Below, piece by piece: positions 51,479 to 59,140 of a stretch of DNA of 64,000 nt (positions are counted from its first letter, which is position 1; each line of letters starts with the position of its first letter). A program made the translations under genes and the position numbers. The notes below the pieces were generated by a model. The model ran no database searches. It saw nothing but the letters and a program-made list of their open reading frames with translations, and was not told where the DNA came from. The stretch is taken from the NCBI GenBank assembly GCA_045601805.1, contig JAZSAJ010000046.1, positions 1 through 64,000 of the forward strand, written 5' to 3'. Source of the stretch: SIG607 sp045601805 (GTDB lineage Bacteria > Bacillota > Clostridia > Oscillospirales > Acutalibacteraceae).

Positions 51479-51496
51479 TTTCAGGAGGCAAATTAA

Positions 51497-52261
51497 ATGA
51501 AAAAAGTATTATCAGTAATTTTAGCAGTGTTGTTAATGTTCTCTGTTATGCCAACGGGGATATTTACTATACCCGTATCCGCCGCAACCAGCGTTACTAC
51601 AGGTGAATGCACTTGGACCCTAACGAATGCCGCTTGGCACTATAATACTATTACAACTTACGAACCCGGTGATATTAACGAAGACACGGAAGTGAACGTT
51701 GTTGACTTGGCGATTCTTAAAAAGGTTGTTGCGGGGCTTGAAAAAAGTTTAGACGTTGACCTAAACGGTGATGCCAATACCGACGTAGTTGACTTGGCAC
51801 TTCTTAAAAAGATAGTTGCAGGGCTTGTAAGCAATACTCCGTTAGAAAAAATATCGTCTTTAAGCTGGGGAGTAATAGAAAAAATCAGTGATAATAATTA
51901 TAAGTATACTATTTTAGATTTTAAAAACAACATATTAACAAATGCTGGCGGAAAGAAGAAAGAAGATGTTTCGGGAAATAAGTACTATGCTAATAAATTT
52001 AAATTTAACGATGTTGATTATGTTGTTACTTGGAGTGTAGCATCAACATTTAATACCATGGATTTTAAAAAATGTGTAGAGTATGAAGATGAAGAAAATC
52101 TCACTTTTTATCCGTATATGTACGAAAATGTCGATACAGATTATATTAAATTTAAACGATTAAATGAAACAGATTTAATTGTTGTTGAGAACATGGCACC
52201 TGAATTTGATAATTTTGAAGTGGGCAAAATATTGAAATTAGTTGATATTTATTTATATTAA
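51497..52261 (+). CDS. Secreted dockerin-domain protein with unusual C-terminal module
   Basis: The 254-residue protein has a signal peptide (about 1-29) and a short segment (GECTWTL) resembling the start of clostridial surface-repeat domains. A type I dockerin follows, with two calcium-binding repeats: D59-N61-D63-D70 and D88-N90-D92-D99, each followed by an LKK helix. Dockerins plug enzymes into cohesin scaffolds. Here it is internal; the ~145 residues that follow have no recognisable fold. Past the stop, the dockerin-ending sequence recurs in the same frame, suggesting the C-terminal module was inserted. AGGAGG precedes ATG. Confidence 0.88.
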   Translation: MKKVLSVILAVLLMFSVMPTGIFTIPVSAATSVTTGECTWTLTNAAWHYNTITTYEPGDINEDTEVNVVDLAILKKVVAGLEKSLDVDLNGDANTDVVDLALLKKIVAGLVSNTPLEKISSLSWGVIEKISDNNYKYTILDFKNNILTNAGGKKKEDVSGNKYYANKFKFNDVDYVVTWSVASTFNTMDFKKCVEYEDEENLTFYPYMYENVDTDYIKFKRLNETDLIVVENMAPEFDNFEVGKILKLVDIYLY

Positions 52262-52295
52262 CCGTAATTTGCTAAAAAGATAGTTGCAGGGCTTG
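51805..52295 (+). repeat. 23-bp direct repeat bounding a 468-bp segment of the dockerin gene
   Basis: Bases 51805-51827, encoding the last helix of the second dockerin repeat, recur exactly at 52273-52295. The period is 468 bp, a multiple of three. The second copy is in the same frame and would end the protein with KKIVAGLA and a stop, immediately before the terminator. The segment between encodes the unusual C-terminus and an earlier stop. Confidence 0.8.
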
Positions 52296-52303
52296 CATAA
52301 ACA

Positions 52304-52337
52304 AAAGGTAGAGAACGATGAGTTCTCTACCTTTTTT
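52304..52337. terminator. Bidirectional terminator
   Basis: A 13-bp stem (AAAGGTAGAGAAC / GTTCTCTACCTTT) with GATGA loop and T-run lies between the dockerin gene and the convergent FkbM gene. Confidence 0.9.
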
Positions 52338-53370
52338 ATTTGAATATAAAGTCAATATCCCAAGCGGGGAGGCATTTGGTGTGGCGGATATAGAGTTTGT
52401 AATCAGGTCTAATTTCATTTACCGCAAGCGGTATGCTGAAAAGGTCTTCGCTTTTGTGGTAGGCGGCAATATAAAGGATTGGCTTTTGCCACAATATAGT
52501 ATTTTTTGCGCCTTTAATGGCGTTTACTTCGTTGCCCTCAATGTCAAATTTAATATAATCAACGCGGTCACCCTTTATTAGCGCGTCAACCGTTGCGCAG
52601 TTTACCTCTTTGCCAACTTCACCAATGCTTGAGCCCCTGCCTTTTTTATCGGAAAAGTAAAGGGTTTCTTCTTTGCCCCCAACTGCAAAATTAAGCGCGG
52701 TGATTTTTTTAAAACTTTCGGTGTTGTTGCAAAGTTTTCTAAATGATCGAATATCCGGTTCAACCGCAATTATACTTTCGGCACTGTTGCTGTAATTCAA
52801 AAATTCAAGCGCGGTGTCGCCATTATATGCGCCAAGGTCAAGAAAGCGTTTGGCATCCTTTACACCGCTAATGTTAAGGGTTTCGTTACGCTCGGTTTCA
52901 ATCTCATAAAGATATTCAGGTTTGCCTGTTATTTTAAATTTTACGGTGTTTTCATACACTTTTTTTGACCATTCATCAGAAAGGGAATTGTAAACTGTTT
53001 GCAGTTTGTCCTTGTTTTTTCTTGCAAATTCTAAATCAAATAAAGTGTTGCCGTAAACAGGAACATCGGGCACATAAAGGGTGGTTTCCTTGCTAATTCT
53101 TTTAATATTGTTTAAAACTTCATCGCGCCCCGTACCAAAACAAACAAGCACAACCATATCGCCAAAGTTTTCTTTTGCGGTTTTATAGTCACATATTTTA
53201 AAACCGCGAAAGGTTTTTTCCCTAACAAAGCCGTCACTTGCAAAAACGCCCGAAATTTTTATACCCTTGCTTTCGCACACATTTAAAATTTTATCGGCTC
53301 CGTTGCCCATTCCGTAAAGCACAATGGGACGGTTTTCACTTTTTAAATTTTCCCATAAATCAACAAGCAT
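52336..53370 (-). CDS. FkbM-family methyltransferase
   Basis: The 344-residue protein has an N-terminal Rossmann-like region (about 1-100; IVLYGMGNGADKIL) and a C-terminal SAM-dependent FkbM domain: RFLDLGAYNGDTALEFLNYS, IIAVEPDIRSFRKLC, TVDALIKGDRVDYIKFDIEG and AIKGAKNTI. FkbM enzymes O-methylate glycans or polyketides. No glycan cluster adjoins it, so the acceptor is unknown. Own promoter, divergent from the ComM-like gene. Confidence 0.88.
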   Translation of the reverse strand: MLVDLWENLKSENRPIVLYGMGNGADKILNVCESKGIKISGVFASDGFVREKTFRGFKICDYKTAKENFGDMVVLVCFGTGRDEVLNNIKRISKETTLYVPDVPVYGNTLFDLEFARKNKDKLQTVYNSLSDEWSKKVYENTVKFKITGKPEYLYEIETERNETLNISGVKDAKRFLDLGAYNGDTALEFLNYSNSAESIIAVEPDIRSFRKLCNNTESFKKITALNFAVGGKEETLYFSDKKGRGSSIGEVGKEVNCATVDALIKGDRVDYIKFDIEGNEVNAIKGAKNTILWQKPILYIAAYHKSEDLFSIPLAVNEIRPDYKLYIRHTKCLPAWDIDFIFK

Positions 53371-53386
53371 AAAATCACCTAATAAA

Positions 53387-53454
53387 TTATAACAAAAAGA
53401 TGGTTTTCAGTCAATTAAATATCCGTTGCGGTTTTAATTAAATTAGTGTATAAT
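53387..53454. promoter_or_regulatory. Divergent promoters, FkbM and ComM-like genes
   Basis: Minus: TTGACT (53414-53409), 16 bp, TATAAT (53392-53387). Plus: TTGCGG (53426-53431), 17 bp, TATAAT (53449-53454). They are separate, with 11 bp between their -35 boxes. Confidence 0.65.
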
Positions 53455-53482
53455 ATTGGTAATTAGGTAAAGTGAGGGGATT

Positions 53483-55030
53483 TTGTTGGTAGCAAGTGTA
53501 AAAAGCATTGGACTTTTTGGTATGGACGCATTTTTAATTGATGTTGAAGCTGATATTTCACGCGGACTTCCGTCTTTTGATATTGTTGGTCTGCCCGATG
53601 CCGCTGTTAAAGAGGCAAGAGACAGGGTGCGCTCTGCCATTAAAAACTGCGGTATACAGTTTCCTAACGGCAAAATTACCGTAAACCTTGCCCCTGCCGA
53701 TTTAAAAAAGGTTGGCTCACTTTACGATTTACCTATTTCTTTGGCAATTTTAATGGCAGCAGGGCATATAACCTCCTCAATTAGTTCAACAATTTTAATA
53801 GGTGAACTGTCACTTGACGGTCATATTCGTTCGGTAAACGGCGCGTTGGCAATGGCTTTAACCGCCGTTGAACAGGGTTACCAAAACTTTTATTTGCCAA
53901 AAGCAAATGCCGCTGAAGCCGCGGTGGTTGACGGGCTTAACGTTTATGGTTGCGATTCTTTGCGCCAAATTATTCTTGCCCTAAAGGGTGCGACAACCAT
54001 TGAAAAAACCGAAAAGACAATAACACCCCATAATAAATACGAAAACCTGCTTGATTTTAGTGAGGTAAAAGGTCAAACCATTGCTAAACGCGCTATTGAA
54101 GTGGCGGCGGCAGGGGGGCATAATATACTTTTAATTGGCCCTCCGGGTTCGGGTAAAAGTATGCTTGCAAAGCGTATTCCCACAATTTTGCCCGATATGA
54201 CCTTTGCGGAATCGGTTGAAACCACAAAAATTCATTCCATTGCAGGTGAACTTACACCCGGACAACCCCTTATAACCCAAAGGCCTTTCCGTTCGCCCCA
54301 CCACACAATTTCGGCAAACGGGCTAACGGGTGGCGGAACTTTGCCAAAACCGGGCGAAATTTCACTGGCGCACGGCGGTGTGCTGTTTTTAGACGAACTG
54401 CCCGAATTTGGCAGAAGCGTTATGGAAAGTTTACGCCAACCGCTTGAAGACGGAAAGGTTACAATTTCGCGCGTAGCGGGTACACTTACATACCCAAGCG
54501 CAATAACCTTGGTAGGCGCAATGAACCCTTGCCCTTGCGGTTTCTTTGGCCACCCAACAAGAAGTTGCATTTGTTCACCCAAAGCGGTGCGAAATTATCT
54601 AAACCGCGTTTCAGGGCCAATGCTTGACAGAATGGACTTGCATATTGAAGTTCCGCCGGTTGATTACGAATCTTTGAGTTCAAACCGCCGTGAAGAAACT
54701 TCGGCTGAAATCAAAGCGCGTGTAAATAAAGCGCGTGAAATTCAAAATGAGCGGTACAAAGGCACCGATATTACCTGTAACGCACGGCTTACTCCTGCAA
54801 TGCTTAAAAAATACTGTGTTATGAGCGAAGATGCGGTGGCTATTCTTAAAACCGCTTATACAAACCTTGGTATGTCGGCAAGGGCGTATGACCGAATATT
54901 AAAGGTTGCGCGTACCGTTGCCGATTTAGACGGAAGCGAGAAAATCGGGGCAAACCATATTGCGCAGGCAATACAGTTTCGCAGTCTTGACAGAAAATAT
55001 TGGGGTGCAGATAACGAATATGAACAATAA
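53483..55030 (+). CDS. YifB/ComM-family Mg chelatase-like AAA+ ATPase
   Basis: ComM is a hexameric helicase promoting branch migration during natural transformation. The 515 residues show the N-terminal ChlI-like domain (ADISRGLPSFDIVGLPDAAV), Walker A GPPGSGKSMLAKRI, VLFLDELPEF, NPCPCGFFGHPTRSC cysteine motif, and the C-terminal lid (ARAYDRILKVARTVADL). The start is TTG (53483 or 53486), with GAGGGG before it. It overlaps the next gene by 11 nt. Confidence 0.93.
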   Translation: MLVASVKSIGLFGMDAFLIDVEADISRGLPSFDIVGLPDAAVKEARDRVRSAIKNCGIQFPNGKITVNLAPADLKKVGSLYDLPISLAILMAAGHITSSISSTILIGELSLDGHIRSVNGALAMALTAVEQGYQNFYLPKANAAEAAVVDGLNVYGCDSLRQIILALKGATTIEKTEKTITPHNKYENLLDFSEVKGQTIAKRAIEVAAAGGHNILLIGPPGSGKSMLAKRIPTILPDMTFAESVETTKIHSIAGELTPGQPLITQRPFRSPHHTISANGLTGGGTLPKPGEISLAHGGVLFLDELPEFGRSVMESLRQPLEDGKVTISRVAGTLTYPSAITLVGAMNPCPCGFFGHPTRSCICSPKAVRNYLNRVSGPMLDRMDLHIEVPPVDYESLSSNRREETSAEIKARVNKAREIQNERYKGTDITCNARLTPAMLKKYCVMSEDAVAILKTAYTNLGMSARAYDRILKVARTVADLDGSEKIGANHIAQAIQFRSLDRKYWGADNEYEQ

Positions 55031-56255
55031 TTTTGATTGTATTATAATTGGCGGAGGCGCATCGGGTCTTGCGGCTGCGGTTAGTTTGGCTAAAAGAAAG
55101 CCAAATGTTAAAATTGCCGTTTTAGAAGCGCTTGACCGCGTTGGCAAAAAACTGTCGCTTACAGGCAACGGTCAATGCAATATTACCAATAAAAACCTTA
55201 ACCCAAACTGTTTTCATTCTGAAAATAGCGGTTTTTTTGAAACGGCATTAAACAAATATGGCTTTGAATATACAACGGAATTTTTTGAAGAAATTGGTAT
55301 AAATATTGTTTCAAAAGAAGACGGAAGAAGTTATCCGCGGTCATATCAGGCATCAAGCGTGGTTGACGCTTTGCGGTTTTCTGCCGCAGAACTTGGTGTT
55401 TCTTTGGTTTTAGGTACAAAAGCAGAATCTTTTTCTAAAAAAGACGGCGTCTTTTGTGTAAAAACCAATAATGGCGAATTTTATGGAAAAAACCTTGTTT
55501 TTGCTTGTGGGTTGCTTTCGGGCGGTGAAAAAATAGGCGGTTTTAATAATGGCATAAAAATGCTTGAAAAAAGCGGACACAAAACCGTTAAATTAACCCC
55601 ATCAATTGCACAACTTAAAGCGCAAAACAGCGTTTTAAGAAGTTTAAAGGGCATTAAAACCGAGTCATTGGCGGTTTTAAAAATTGACGGTAAAGTTGAA
55701 ACAAAAGAAAAAGGCGAAATTCTTTTCACGGATTACGGTCTTTCCGGCCCTGCAATTTTAAAACTTTCGCGCGAAACCGCAAGGACAAATAAAAAGTGTG
55801 AAATCGCAATTGATTTGTTTAATGAATTTTCCGAAACCGAACTTTTTAAACTGCTTGAAAAACGCCAAAAAAATATTGAAAACCGCGATAAAGAAACTTT
55901 GCTTTTCGGTTTACTTCAAAACCGTTTGGCAAGGGCAGTACTTGTATATTCGGAAATTGATTTAAACGGAAAAATAGGGGATATATCTTGTGCCGAACTT
56001 AAAAAACTTGCAAATACGCTTAAGAATTTTACCTTTACAGTAACCGGCAATACAGGGTTTATTCATTCCCAGGCAACTGCGGGCGGCATTGATACAAAAG
56101 AGGTTTATAATAGTACAATGGAAAGCAAAAAAATTAAAGGTATTTATATTATTGGTGAACTTCTTGATGTTGACGGTGATTGCGGCGGATATAATTTGCA
56201 ATGGGCGTGGTCCAGCGCATTTTGCGCGGCAGAAAGCATTGCAGGTGGCTTTTAA
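55020..56255 (+). CDS. HI0933/BaiN-type FAD-dependent oxidoreductase
   Basis: The 411-residue flavoprotein has the dinucleotide-binding start CIIIGGGASGLAAAVSLAKR, the family motif GKKLSLTGNGQCNITN and a C-terminal TAGGIDTKEV and GGYNLQWAWSSAFCA FAD-contacting end. HI0933-like proteins include BaiN; general substrates are unknown. Its start lies within the ComM-like gene and the next flavoprotein begins in its stop codon, so the three genes form one operon. Confidence 0.93.
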   Translation: MNNNFDCIIIGGGASGLAAAVSLAKRKPNVKIAVLEALDRVGKKLSLTGNGQCNITNKNLNPNCFHSENSGFFETALNKYGFEYTTEFFEEIGINIVSKEDGRSYPRSYQASSVVDALRFSAAELGVSLVLGTKAESFSKKDGVFCVKTNNGEFYGKNLVFACGLLSGGEKIGGFNNGIKMLEKSGHKTVKLTPSIAQLKAQNSVLRSLKGIKTESLAVLKIDGKVETKEKGEILFTDYGLSGPAILKLSRETARTNKKCEIAIDLFNEFSETELFKLLEKRQKNIENRDKETLLFGLLQNRLARAVLVYSEIDLNGKIGDISCAELKKLANTLKNFTFTVTGNTGFIHSQATAGGIDTKEVYNSTMESKKIKGIYIIGELLDVDGDCGGYNLQWAWSSAFCAAESIAGGF

Positions 56256-57853
56256 TGATACGCCTTAATAATTTATTTTTAGGTTTAAATACCGATTTTA
56301 CTTGTTTGCAAAAAGAAGTAGCAAAAGCGCTTAAAGTAAAACCCGAAACGGTTGAAAGCGTAAAACTTTTAAGAAAATCTGTTGATGCAAGAAACAAAAA
56401 CGATATAAAATTTTGCGTTAGCGTCGCGGTAAAATTAAACTGTAATGAAGCACAGATAATTAAAAAGAATAAAAATGCCTCGCTTTATAAAGAAGAAAAA
56501 TATATTTATAAAAAGGCAAATGAAAAGAAAAAGCACACAGCTGTTGTGGTTGGCTTTGGCCCCTCTGGAATGTTTGCAGCGCTAACTCTTATAAAAGCAG
56601 GGGTTAATGTAATTGTGCTTGAACGCGGTAAAAGTGTTGATGAGCGTGAACAGGATGTAAACGAATTTTTTGCAACCGGCAAACTTAATATAAATTCTAA
56701 TGTTCAGTTTGGCGAAGGCGGTGCAGGTACTTTTTCGGACGGCAAACTAAATACAGGTATTAAGGGTGTTTTGTGTAAAGAAGTGCTTGAAACTTTTGCC
56801 CGCTTTGGCGCAAACGGTAATATTCTTTACGAAGCGAAACCGCATATTGGCACCGATGTTCTAAAAAAGGTTGTAAAAAATATAAGGGAAGAACTAATAA
56901 ACGGCGGTGCGGTTATTAAGTTTAATTCGCTTATGACCGATTTTTCTTATGACGGAGAAAAAATAACTTCAGTGACGGTTAATAACTGTGAAGTAATAAA
57001 ATGCGATGCTGTTATTCTTGCCATTGGACATTCTGCACGCGATACATTTGCTTTGCTTAAAGAAAAGGGAATGGCAATGTGTAAAAAGCCGTTTTCGGTT
57101 GGTGTTAGAATTGAACACAAGCGCGAAGATATTGATAAGGCAATGTACGGCAGTTTTGCAGGGCACAAGGCCCTTGGCGCTGCCGATTATAAATTAGCAA
57201 CCCATTTACAAAACGGCAGGGGAGTATACAGTTTTTGTATGTGTCCCGGTGGTTATGTTATAAACGCCTCAAGCGAAAACGAGGCAGTTTGTATTAACGG
57301 AATGAGTTATTCTGAACGAAATGCCGAAAATTCAAACAGTGCCCTTTTGGTTGAAGTTAAACCCGAGGATTTATTAGGCGGCGATGTTTTAGAAGGTTGC
57401 CGTTTTCAGCAAGAAATAGAAAAAACTGCTTATAAACTTGCAAATAAATGCGTTCCCATTACAACGGTTGGTAATTTTGTTTATAATAAGCCATTTAAAC
57501 TTGGTAAAGTAAAACCAACTGTGTTGCCAAAAACTAATTATGTTGATTTTAATAAAATTTTTCCCGAATTTATTTGTTCTTCGCTAAAACAAGGAATAAT
57601 TAATTTTGGTAAAAGCATAAACGGTTTTGATAACGAAGAGGCAGTTTTATTGGCGCCCGAAACAAGAAGTTCTTCGCCTGTAAGAATTCTTCGCAACCAA
57701 GAAAAACAGGCAGAAAACCTTGTTGGCTTGTTCCCTGCTGGAGAGGGTGCAGGTTATGCGGGCGGAATAATGTCGGCTGCGGTTGACGGCATAACGGTTG
57801 CCGAAGCGGCGGTTGATTATTTAAATAAAAAGTATACAAAAACCGCACCTTAA
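56255..57853 (+). CDS. FAD-dependent dehydrogenase (COG2509-type)
   Basis: The 532-residue protein has an N-terminal ~90-residue RNA-binding-like region, then an FAD-binding Rossmann fold (AVVVGFGPSGMFAALTLIKAG and VIVLERGKSVDER). It also has the family motif NVQFGEGGAGTFSDGKLNTG and the C-terminal SSSPVRILRN and FPAGEGAGYAGGIMSAAVDG. This is an uncharacterised but widespread clostridial dehydrogenase. ATG at 56255 overlaps the previous TAA; AGGTGG precedes it. Confidence 0.93.
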   Translation: MIRLNNLFLGLNTDFTCLQKEVAKALKVKPETVESVKLLRKSVDARNKNDIKFCVSVAVKLNCNEAQIIKKNKNASLYKEEKYIYKKANEKKKHTAVVVGFGPSGMFAALTLIKAGVNVIVLERGKSVDEREQDVNEFFATGKLNINSNVQFGEGGAGTFSDGKLNTGIKGVLCKEVLETFARFGANGNILYEAKPHIGTDVLKKVVKNIREELINGGAVIKFNSLMTDFSYDGEKITSVTVNNCEVIKCDAVILAIGHSARDTFALLKEKGMAMCKKPFSVGVRIEHKREDIDKAMYGSFAGHKALGAADYKLATHLQNGRGVYSFCMCPGGYVINASSENEAVCINGMSYSERNAENSNSALLVEVKPEDLLGGDVLEGCRFQQEIEKTAYKLANKCVPITTVGNFVYNKPFKLGKVKPTVLPKTNYVDFNKIFPEFICSSLKQGIINFGKSINGFDNEEAVLLAPETRSSSPVRILRNQEKQAENLVGLFPAGEGAGYAGGIMSAAVDGITVAEAAVDYLNKKYTKTAP

Positions 57854-57917
57854 TAAAGCCCTTTATTGTCGTTTTAACCCAATATTTTAAAAGAGTTAAA
57901 AAAATAACAAAAAATGC

Positions 57918-57946
57918 TTGAAAAATATTGCTTTTTGGGATAAAAT
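57918..57946 (+). promoter_or_regulatory. Promoter of gap
   Basis: TTGAAA (57918-57923), a 17-bp spacer and TAAAAT (57941-57946) precede gap by 43 nt. Confidence 0.7.
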
Positions 57947-57989
57947 AGTCATTGGCAAAAAAGTAAAAAATTTTAGGAGGTATTTCCAA

Positions 57990-59021
57990 ATGGTAAAAGT
58001 TGCTATTAACGGTTTCGGTCGTATCGGCCGTCTTGCATTCCGTCAAATGTTTGGTGCTGAGGGCTACGATGTTGTAGCTATCAACGACCTTACAAAACCC
58101 TCTATGCTTGCAAATCTTCTTAAATACGATACCGCTCAGGGCGGTTACTGCGGTTTCATTGGTGAAAATCTTCACACTGTTTCCGCCGATGACGAAGCAG
58201 GCACAATCACTGTTGACGGTAAAACACTTAAAATCTATGCTGAAAAAAATGCTGCAGATCTTCCTTGGGGCGAAATCGGTGTTGACGTTGTTTTAGAATG
58301 CACAGGTTTCTATTGCTCTAAAGAAAAGAGCCAGGCACACATTGATGCCGGCGCTAAGAAAGTTGTTATTTCTGCTCCCGCAGGTAACGACCTTCCCACA
58401 ATTGTTTACAGCGTTAACGAAAATATTCTTACTGCTGACGATAAAATCATTTCTGCTGCTTCTTGCACAACCAACTGCTTGGCTCCCATGGCTAAAGCTC
58501 TTAACGATTACGCTGCTATTCAAAGCGGTATCATGAGCACTATCCATGCTTACACAGGCGACCAAATGATTCTTGACGGCCCTCACAGAAAAGGTGACCT
58601 TCGCCGTGCACGTGCAGGTGCTGCTAACATCGTTCCTAACTCTACAGGTGCTGCTAAAGCAATCGGTCTTGTAATTCCCGAACTCAACGGCAAACTCATT
58701 GGTTCTGCTCAGCGTGTTCCTGTTGCAACCGGTTCTACAACAATTCTTACCGCTGTTGTTAAAGGCACAGACGTAACTAAAGAAGGCATTAATGCTGCTA
58801 TGAAAGCTGCTGCAAGTGAATCTTTCGGTTACAACGAAGACCAAATCGTTTCTTCCGACGTTATCGGTATGCGTTACGGTTCTTTGTTTGATGCTACTCA
58901 AACAATGGTTGCTAAAATTGCAGACGACCTTTACGAAGTACAGGTTGTTTCTTGGTACGATAACGAAAACAGCTACACCAGCCAAATGGTTCGTACAATT
59001 AAATACTTTGCTGAAATCTAA
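57990..59021 (+). CDS. gap: Glyceraldehyde-3-phosphate dehydrogenase
   Basis: This glycolytic NAD-dependent enzyme has 343 residues, an INGFGRIGRLAFRQM cofactor motif, Asp33 after IND (NAD preference) and the catalytic Cys159 in SAASCTTNCLAP. WYDNENSYTSQMVRT closes the protein. AGGAGG sets ATG at 57990. Codon use differs from its neighbours (many GCT, CGT, ATC, TTC, AAC codons), as expected of a highly expressed gene. Single transcription unit. Confidence 0.98.
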   Translation: MVKVAINGFGRIGRLAFRQMFGAEGYDVVAINDLTKPSMLANLLKYDTAQGGYCGFIGENLHTVSADDEAGTITVDGKTLKIYAEKNAADLPWGEIGVDVVLECTGFYCSKEKSQAHIDAGAKKVVISAPAGNDLPTIVYSVNENILTADDKIISAASCTTNCLAPMAKALNDYAAIQSGIMSTIHAYTGDQMILDGPHRKGDLRRARAGAANIVPNSTGAAKAIGLVIPELNGKLIGSAQRVPVATGSTTILTAVVKGTDVTKEGINAAMKAAASESFGYNEDQIVSSDVIGMRYGSLFDATQTMVAKIADDLYEVQVVSWYDNENSYTSQMVRTIKYFAEI

Positions 59022-59040
59022 TTAAATTTAGCGAAAGCAA

Positions 59041-59072
59041 AAAACCGACGTCGTACGGCGTCGGTTTTTTTG
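59041..59072 (+). terminator. Terminator after gap
   Basis: AAAACCGACG pairs with CGTCGGTTTT, with further pairing towards a GTAC loop and a T-run following. Confidence 0.92.
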
Positions 59073-59074
59073 CC

Positions 59075-59103
59075 TTGATTATTGAAAAAGTTTGTGTTAT
59101 ACT
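59075..59103 (+). promoter_or_regulatory. Promoter of the nucleotide-sugar dehydratase gene
   Basis: TTGATT (59075-59080), a 17-bp spacer and TATACT (59098-59103). Confidence 0.7.
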
Positions 59104-59140
59104 TTAATAGGGATTGGACTTTTAAAAATCACGGATAGGA

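Noticed and set aside
58293..58985. 230-codon open frame antisense to gap
   Set aside because: It lies opposite gap and is explained by that gene's biased codon use; it has no ribosome site and a composition unlike real proteins here.
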